DNA from: JBGOUV01 sp041477815
Lineage (GTDB): Bacteria > Acidobacteriota > Terriglobia > Bryobacterales > JACQDG01
Direction: 5' to 3'
DNA length: 16,345 nucleotides
Assembly: GCA_041477815.1 (NCBI GenBank)
Contig: JBGOUV010000123.1
Coordinates: 1-16,345, forward strand
Positions 12,155 through 16,345 of this stretch are shown piece after piece. Below the pieces are notes generated by a model, which was given only the letters and a program-made list of their open reading frames with translations, was not told the origin of the DNA and did not search any database. How positions within the stretch are numbered: position 1 is the stretch's first letter; every line of letters starts with the position of its first letter. A program made the translations under genes and the position numbers.

Positions 12155-14812
12155 GTGATCGGCCAAACCGTTGCCCACTATCGCATCCTGAGCGCCCTGG
12201 GGAAGGGCGGCATGGGAGTGGTGTACAAAGCCGAGGACATGCGGCTGGGCCGCCCGGTGGCGTTGAAGTTCCTTCCCGAAGAGTTCGCGCGCGACCCGGC
12301 GGCGCTGGAGCGCTTCGAGCGCGAGGCGCGCCTGGCATCGTCGCTGAACCACCCCAACATCTGCACCATTTACGACATCGGTGAGCACGAAGGCCGGCGT
12401 TATCTGGCCATGGAGTACCTGGAAGGCCAGACGCTCCGCGAGCGCCTCGACGGCCCGGCCATGAAGACGGAAGACCTCCTGGAACTGGCCACTCAGATCG
12501 CGGACGCCCTGGAGGCCGCCCACGCGAAGGGGATCGTGCATCGGGACATCAAGCCGGCGAACCTGTTCGTAACCGCGCGCGGTACGGTCAAGGTGATGGA
12601 CTTCGGCCTCGCCAAGCTGGAGGCGGCGCGGGAGGCGCACGATCCGCTCTCCAAGACGGTGACGCAGGATGTCACGCGCTCGGGAGCGGTGCTGGGGACG
12701 CCCGCTTATCTCTCGCCGGAGCAGGCGCGGGGCGAGCCGCTCGACGCTCGCAGCGACCTGTTCGCCTTCGGCATCGTCCTCTACGAGATGGCCACGGGCA
12801 AGCAGCCGTTTCGTGGCAACACGTCGGCGGAGCTGTTCGGCGCGGTGCTGCACCTGACGCCGGAACGGCCGGCGCGGCTGCGTCCGGAATTGCCGGCCGA
12901 ACTGGACCGGATCATCGTGACCGCCCTCGAGAAGGATCGGGAGACCCGCTTCCAGACCGCGGCGGAGATGAAGGCGGCGCTCAAGCGGGTCCGGCGGGAG
13001 ATGGACTCTGGCGCGTTCCCGCCCCCGGCTCCGGCGCGCCCGCGTCACTGGCTGGCGCTGGCCGCGCTGGCCGTCCTGGCTGCGGTGGCCGCGGGAGTCT
13101 GGTGGTTCGCGCAGTCCCAGCGGCCTGCCGCGCCGGGACCAGCCCAGTATGTCCAACTGACCCAATTCCCCGATTCCGTGCACTCCCCGGCCCTCTCGCC
13201 CGACGGGCGCATGCTCGCGTTCATCCGCGGCAAGGACACATTCCTCGGAGACGGCCAGCTCTACGTCAAGATGCTCCCGGGCGGCGAACCCAAGGCCCTC
13301 ACCGGCAAAGCGGAAATGGGGCCGGCCTTTTCCCCTGACGGCTCCCGCATCGCCTACACGTCGCTCTCGGGTCCAGGGCCCCAGGGCTGGTCTACATGGT
13401 TGGCGCCCGTGCTCGGAGGGGAGCCCAGCCTGATGATGACCAACGCCTCCAGCCTCACCTGGGTCGGAGCCAACCGCGTGCTTTTCTCCGAGGTCAAGAC
13501 CGGCATCCACATGGCCATTGCGACGGCCACGGAGAGCCGGGCTGAGTCGCGCGATGTCTATGTGCCCCGCAGCTCGATGGGGATGGCCCATTTCTCCTAT
13601 CTGTCACCGGACGGGCGCTGGGTACTGGTCGTGGAGATGGACATGGCGGGTTGGCAGCCCTGCCGCTTGGCCCCGTTCGACGGCAGCTCGCCGGGCCGGC
13701 CGGTGGGACCTCCCGGAGCGGCGTGCACCGCCGCGGCCTGGTCGCCCGATGGACGTTGGATGTACTTCTCCTCGAGCAGCGGCGGTGCTTTTCACATCTG
13801 GCGGCAGCGATTCCCCGACGGTACGCCGGAACAGGTCACCTCCGGGGCCACCGAGGAGGCGGGGATTGCAGTGGCGCCAGACGGGCGGTCGCTCATCACC
13901 GCCGTGGGGACTCGCCAGAGTTCGGTATGGCTCCACGATCCCTCGGGCGAACGGCAGATCTCCACCGAGGGTTTCGCCTATCGTCCGTCGCTCTCGCCCG
14001 ATGGAACCCGGGTGTTCTACCTGCTGAGCCGGGGCGTGCGGGAGTCCTTCACGGTGGGGGATCTGTGGGCGGCGGACATCTCCTCCGGCCGGACCGAGCG
14101 GGTGCTGCCGGACCTGTCGATCCGGCAATACCACCTGTCGCCCGACGGCAAGCTGGTGGTCTTCGATGCCTTCGACGCGCAAGGGCGGTCGCGCCTGTGG
14201 GTGGCTCCGCTGGACAAGCGCTCTCCGCCGCGTCAATTGACCCCCGCCGATGGTCCCGAGGAGCAACGAGCCTTCTTCGGCCCTTCGGGAAAGATCTACT
14301 TCCTGCGGCGGGAGGGCGTCGAGGGCGTCCATCGCATGGCCCCCGACGGCAGCAGCCGCGAGCGGTTGTTGACGGACCGGGTCACGTGGCTGACCAACAT
14401 CTCGCCGGATGAAAAGTGGGCGATCGTTTGGACGGCGCTGCCCAATGACCCCACGAATCCTGTTACGGCTGCTTATCCGCTGGCCGGGGGCGATCCCACA
14501 GTGCTGTGCTATTGCGGCACCGGCCCCATCTTCCAGGAGTCGCCTATGGTGGCTTGGACCGGTGATGGCAAGTCGATGGTGATCCGGATCGCGGCCATGG
14601 GACCCAGCAGGTCGGTGGCTCTGCCGTTGCGGCCCGGGCACGCCCTCCCCACTCTGCCGGCCGGCCGCATCCCGACGCCGCGCGACCTGGCCGCTCTGCC
14701 TGGAGCGACGGTGCTCCCCGAGGTGAGCATCGCGCCAGGCCGCGATATTTCGACCTACGTGTTTGCCCGGACGGCGGCGCAGCGGAACCTGTTCCGTATC
14801 CCCTTGCGGTAA
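12155..14812 (+). CDS. Transmembrane Ser/Thr protein kinase (PknB-type) with propeller sensor
   Basis: An 885-residue protein. The kinase domain is complete: glycine loop G16-K-G-G-M-G-V-V-Y, K38 in VALK, H129-R-D131-I-K-P-A-N catalytic loop, D149-F-G-L-A, GTPAYLSPEQAR and SDLFAFGIVLYEMATGKQPF, ending near 280. One transmembrane helix (about 299-319, WLALAALAVL onwards) follows a proline-rich linker. The outer part, about 330-885, is a beta-propeller with PD40/TolB-like blades (LSPDGRMLAFI, FSPDGSRIAYT, WSPDGRWMYF, LSPDGTRVFY, LSPDGKLVVF). Such receptors are thought to sense something in the periplasm and phosphorylate cytoplasmic targets; both are unknown here. The GTG start gives the usual family beginning MIGQTVAHYRIL; GGAG is 12-15 bases upstream, and a TATACT at 12134-12139 could be a -10 box. 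The gene may follow the haem-copper operon or be separate (73-bp gap). Confidence 0.93.
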   Translation: MIGQTVAHYRILSALGKGGMGVVYKAEDMRLGRPVALKFLPEEFARDPAALERFEREARLASSLNHPNICTIYDIGEHEGRRYLAMEYLEGQTLRERLDGPAMKTEDLLELATQIADALEAAHAKGIVHRDIKPANLFVTARGTVKVMDFGLAKLEAAREAHDPLSKTVTQDVTRSGAVLGTPAYLSPEQARGEPLDARSDLFAFGIVLYEMATGKQPFRGNTSAELFGAVLHLTPERPARLRPELPAELDRIIVTALEKDRETRFQTAAEMKAALKRVRREMDSGAFPPPAPARPRHWLALAALAVLAAVAAGVWWFAQSQRPAAPGPAQYVQLTQFPDSVHSPALSPDGRMLAFIRGKDTFLGDGQLYVKMLPGGEPKALTGKAEMGPAFSPDGSRIAYTSLSGPGPQGWSTWLAPVLGGEPSLMMTNASSLTWVGANRVLFSEVKTGIHMAIATATESRAESRDVYVPRSSMGMAHFSYLSPDGRWVLVVEMDMAGWQPCRLAPFDGSSPGRPVGPPGAACTAAAWSPDGRWMYFSSSSGGAFHIWRQRFPDGTPEQVTSGATEEAGIAVAPDGRSLITAVGTRQSSVWLHDPSGERQISTEGFAYRPSLSPDGTRVFYLLSRGVRESFTVGDLWAADISSGRTERVLPDLSIRQYHLSPDGKLVVFDAFDAQGRSRLWVAPLDKRSPPRQLTPADGPEEQRAFFGPSGKIYFLRREGVEGVHRMAPDGSSRERLLTDRVTWLTNISPDEKWAIVWTALPNDPTNPVTAAYPLAGGDPTVLCYCGTGPIFQESPMVAWTGDGKSMVIRIAAMGPSRSVALPLRPGHALPTLPAGRIPTPRDLAALPGATVLPEVSIAPGRDISTYVFARTAAQRNLFRIPLR

Positions 14813-15191
14813 GCGGGCTCGCCGGACTATAAGCCGGTTTCTGTACCCCTGGCGGGGCGGCAGCCATTCCTCTCGACGCCGCATTACTGCGGCGCTCTAG
14901 CGACCTACCCGGGACTGGTAACGCGGCGGGTCACCGCTCGTCCCCTATTTGGTCTTGCTCCACGTGGGGTTTACCCTGCCATCCCGATTACTCGGGACGC
15001 GGTGCGCTCTTACCGCACCTTTTCACCCTTACCCCAAGGCCGTGAAGCCCCGAGGCGGTATATTTTCTGTGGCACTTGCCGTGGATCGCCCTTTGAGAGC
15101 GACCCCCCGGCCGTTAGCCGGCACGCAGCCCTGCGGAGACCGGACTTTCCTCCCCGATTGCTCAGGGCGGCTGCCCGTCCGGCGAGCCCGC
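14813..15191 (-). ncRNA. rnpB: RNase P RNA, bacterial type A
   Basis: The catalytic RNA of RNase P, which trims tRNA 5' ends. On the minus strand the 5' end GCGGGCTCGCCGGA pairs perfectly over 14 bases with the 3' end to form helix P1. Conserved pieces lie in order: GAGGAAAGTCCGG (about 15141-15153), the GGGTAAACCCCACGTGGAGC region with GCAAGACCAAATAGG (P15-P17 area), AGAGGAATGGCTGCC (about 14860-14874) and ACAGAAACCGGCTT (14831-14844). A length of about 379 nt fits type A. Its 3' end touches the stop codon of the convergent kinase gene. No clear terminator with a U-tract follows. Confidence 0.96.
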
Positions 15192-15198
15192 ACTTAAT

Positions 15199-15207
15199 AA
15201 GATACCA
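15199..15207 (-). promoter_or_regulatory. Candidate extended -10 promoter of rnpB
   Basis: On the minus strand TGG followed by TATCTT ends seven bases before the first base of helix P1, the right distance for transcription to start at the mature 5' end. No convincing -35 box is seen. It lies in the 19-bp gap after the small secreted-protein gene, so read-through followed by processing is the alternative. Confidence 0.45.
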
Positions 15208-15210
15208 GAT

Positions 15211-15681
15211 TTAGGTCCCGACCGACGCGACCTTGCCGTTGCGCAGAGTGACCACGACCGGATCGAAACCAGCCGCCCGATACCAGCATTTCTCAATCAC
15301 GTCGTTACCCTGCTGCTGCGTCATCCGCATCGACGGCTTGCCGAACTGCCGGAACAGCTCCTCCCGGTCCAAACCCACCGGAATCGCAGCCGGATCGATG
15401 GCCGGGGTCTTGGACCCGGGTGGCGGAATCTTGACCTCGATCTCCGGCACCGGGTCGGAGACGTTTGCCACCGGCGTTGCCGTTTTCCCCGGTTGGGTTT
15501 GGACCCGCCCCATCGCCTTGCTTGACTTGTCCAGCAATTGGCCGGCCGACTTCCCGACCACACCAACGCCGGCCCCGGCCACGCCCGCCCGCCCCACCCC
15601 CGCCCCATACTCGATGATCGCCTGGGGGAAAGCAGCGAGGGGCAACACCAGCAGAGCAACCGCAGCCTTCAGAGCCTTCAT
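15211..15681 (-). CDS. Small secreted protein, possible BamE/SmpA-like C-terminal domain
   Basis: A 156-residue protein with a clear signal peptide (MKALKAAVALLVLPLAAFPQ), then a glycine/alanine-rich stretch (about 22-48), a proline-rich linker (about 60-98), and a compact C-terminal part: GLDREELFRQFGKPSMRMTQ, then CWYRAAG and VVVTLRNGKVASV. The G-x-x-x-x-x-L-x-x-x-F-G-x-P helix followed by strands is like the SmpA/OmlA/BamE fold, but this is a weak motif match and no lipobox cysteine is present. The function is unknown. It starts eight bases after the oxidoreductase stop, without a ribosome binding site. An extended -10 box covers the junction (separate entry), so it may be made from a leaderless message. 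It ends 19 bp before rnpB. Confidence 0.75.
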   Translation of the reverse strand: MKALKAAVALLVLPLAAFPQAIIEYGAGVGRAGVAGAGVGVVGKSAGQLLDKSSKAMGRVQTQPGKTATPVANVSDPVPEIEVKIPPPGSKTPAIDPAAIPVGLDREELFRQFGKPSMRMTQQQGNDVIEKCWYRAAGFDPVVVTLRNGKVASVGT

Positions 15682-15688
15682 AAAAGAG

Positions 15689-15697
15689 ACTATACCA
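15689..15697 (-). promoter_or_regulatory. Candidate extended -10 box of the small secreted-protein gene
   Basis: On the minus strand TGG followed by TATAGT ends seven bases (CTCTTTT) before the ATG at 15681. Transcription from it would start at or next to the A of the ATG, giving a leaderless message. It overlaps the TAG stop of the upstream oxidoreductase gene. No -35 match was found. Confidence 0.4.
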
Positions 15698-16345
15698 GAA
15701 AACCACTTGCGGGGCTATAGGCTGGCGGCCCTGTTGGCATACGAATCGGCCGATTCTCCGTCGCCGACCGGTACGCCGCCTCCACGGCCGCCACCGTGTG
15801 GCGCAGGTAGTCCTCCCCCTCGGATTCAAACGGCGCCCCCGACGCCAGGCAATCCACGAAGTGCTGCTGCGTGGCCCGGCAACTATCGCCCTTGTATCCC
15901 AGTATCCTCGTGGGGGCAAACACGCGCTGCGGCCCCGACCACAGATCCCCGTTACCACCCAAACTCATCACCCCTTCCAGTCCCTCCACCCGCGCCTCGC
16001 ACATCGCCTCCCCACCTACCTCGGCCGTCTCGGCAAACCGATGCCCGTCTATCACCCCGCGAAGCCCGCTCCAATGCCGCACCACCATCACCGCCAGATC
16101 CTCCCCGGCGATCACCGGATTCACGCGCTCGGTCTGGCAGTAAATTTCCTCGATGTCTCCGAACAGAAACCGCGCCGTGTCCAGGAAGTGGACCAGCGTC
16201 TCCAGCACCAGCAGCCGGGGCATTTCCTTAAAGTAGGGCTGATTCGGATAAGGCTTCTCGCCCCACCCATCCCGCCGCCGCGTATGGAACCGGTAGAACA
16301 CCAGCTTTCCCAACGCCTGCCGGTCCAGCACCTCGCGCATCCGCC
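15690..16345 (-). CDS. Gfo/Idh/MocA-family oxidoreductase, C-terminal part (5' end outside window)
   Basis: The frame is open through the right edge, so the N-terminal Rossmann NAD(P)-binding domain lies outside; about 218 residues remain. The visible part is the alpha/beta substrate-binding domain. E-T-L-V-H-F-L-D-T-A-R-F-L-F-G-D is the family's conserved helix with the probable catalytic histidine, and IEEIYCQTERVNP, then the late helix FVDCLASGAPFESEGEDYLR and VAAVEAAYRSATENRPI, are typical of the C-terminal end. Members oxidise or reduce sugars, inositols and related polyols; the substrate cannot be told from this fragment. The ATG at 16340 is probably an internal methionine. A proline-rich tail (MPTGPPAYSPASGFLV) ends the chain. 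Confidence 0.88.
   Translation of the reverse strand, partial: RMREVLDRQALGKLVFYRFHTRRRDGWGEKPYPNQPYFKEMPRLLVLETLVHFLDTARFLFGDIEEIYCQTERVNPVIAGEDLAVMVVRHWSGLRGVIDGHRFAETAEVGGEAMCEARVEGLEGVMSLGGNGDLWSGPQRVFAPTRILGYKGDSCRATQQHFVDCLASGAPFESEGEDYLRHTVAAVEAAYRSATENRPIRMPTGPPAYSPASGFLV

Noticed and set aside
12041..13591. 516-residue minus-strand frame opposite the kinase gene.
   Set aside because: Shadow frame; the plus strand holds a complete kinase domain.
14940..15214. Small open frames inside the rnpB region.
   Set aside because: The region is fully explained by conserved RNase P RNA structure.

Overview
The window is GC-rich chromosomal DNA that looks acidobacterial, probably of the Solibacter/Bryobacter type. 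This is inferred from the mix of families, not from a marker gene: an Oar-like TonB-dependent receptor with an N-terminal carboxypeptidase-regulatory-like domain, Ser/Thr kinases with extracytoplasmic PD40/TolB-like beta-propellers, a CRTAC1-type VCBS/UnbV protein beside a TPR protein, a Uma2-family protein, and a haem c/PHM-type copper monooxygenase fusion. The only RNA gene seen is RNase P RNA (rnpB). No tRNA, rRNA, CRISPR array, intact insertion sequence or prophage was seen.

Left part (1-4248): the C-terminal propeller of a kinase-type receptor entering from the left edge; a ParB-N-domain protein (1914-2711) whose coding sequence holds a perfect 28-bp palindrome; then, on the minus strand, a Uma2-family protein and a TPR protein. 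Middle (4271-9371): the TPR gene lies downstream of a CRTAC1-like secreted VCBS/UnbV gene on the minus strand, separated by a short octamer tandem repeat. A compact divergent promoter region (about 6024-6098) serves the CRTAC1-like gene and a 1090-residue TonB-dependent receptor. Exported repeat protein, TPR protein and outer-membrane receptor suggest one envelope-related neighbourhood, but the substrate is unknown.

Right-centre (9372-14812): a broken PIN-domain toxin gene whose N-terminal part lies on the minus strand and whose C-terminal part lies on the plus strand, as if about 264 bp had been inverted; a short inverted repeat that looks like a dispersed element; a two-gene operon of a cytochrome c/copper monooxygenase-like protein and a secreted Ig-like protein; and a complete membrane Ser/Thr kinase with a propeller sensor. 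Right end (14813-16345, all minus strand): rnpB, whose 3' end abuts the stop codon of the convergent kinase gene, a small secreted protein that may be expressed from a leaderless transcript, and the C-terminal two-thirds of a Gfo/Idh/MocA-family oxidoreductase running off the right edge.

Most interesting to follow up: the in-gene palindrome with atypical codons, the inverted PIN gene, and the haem-copper fusion operon. No clearly new multi-gene defence or biosynthetic system is visible.
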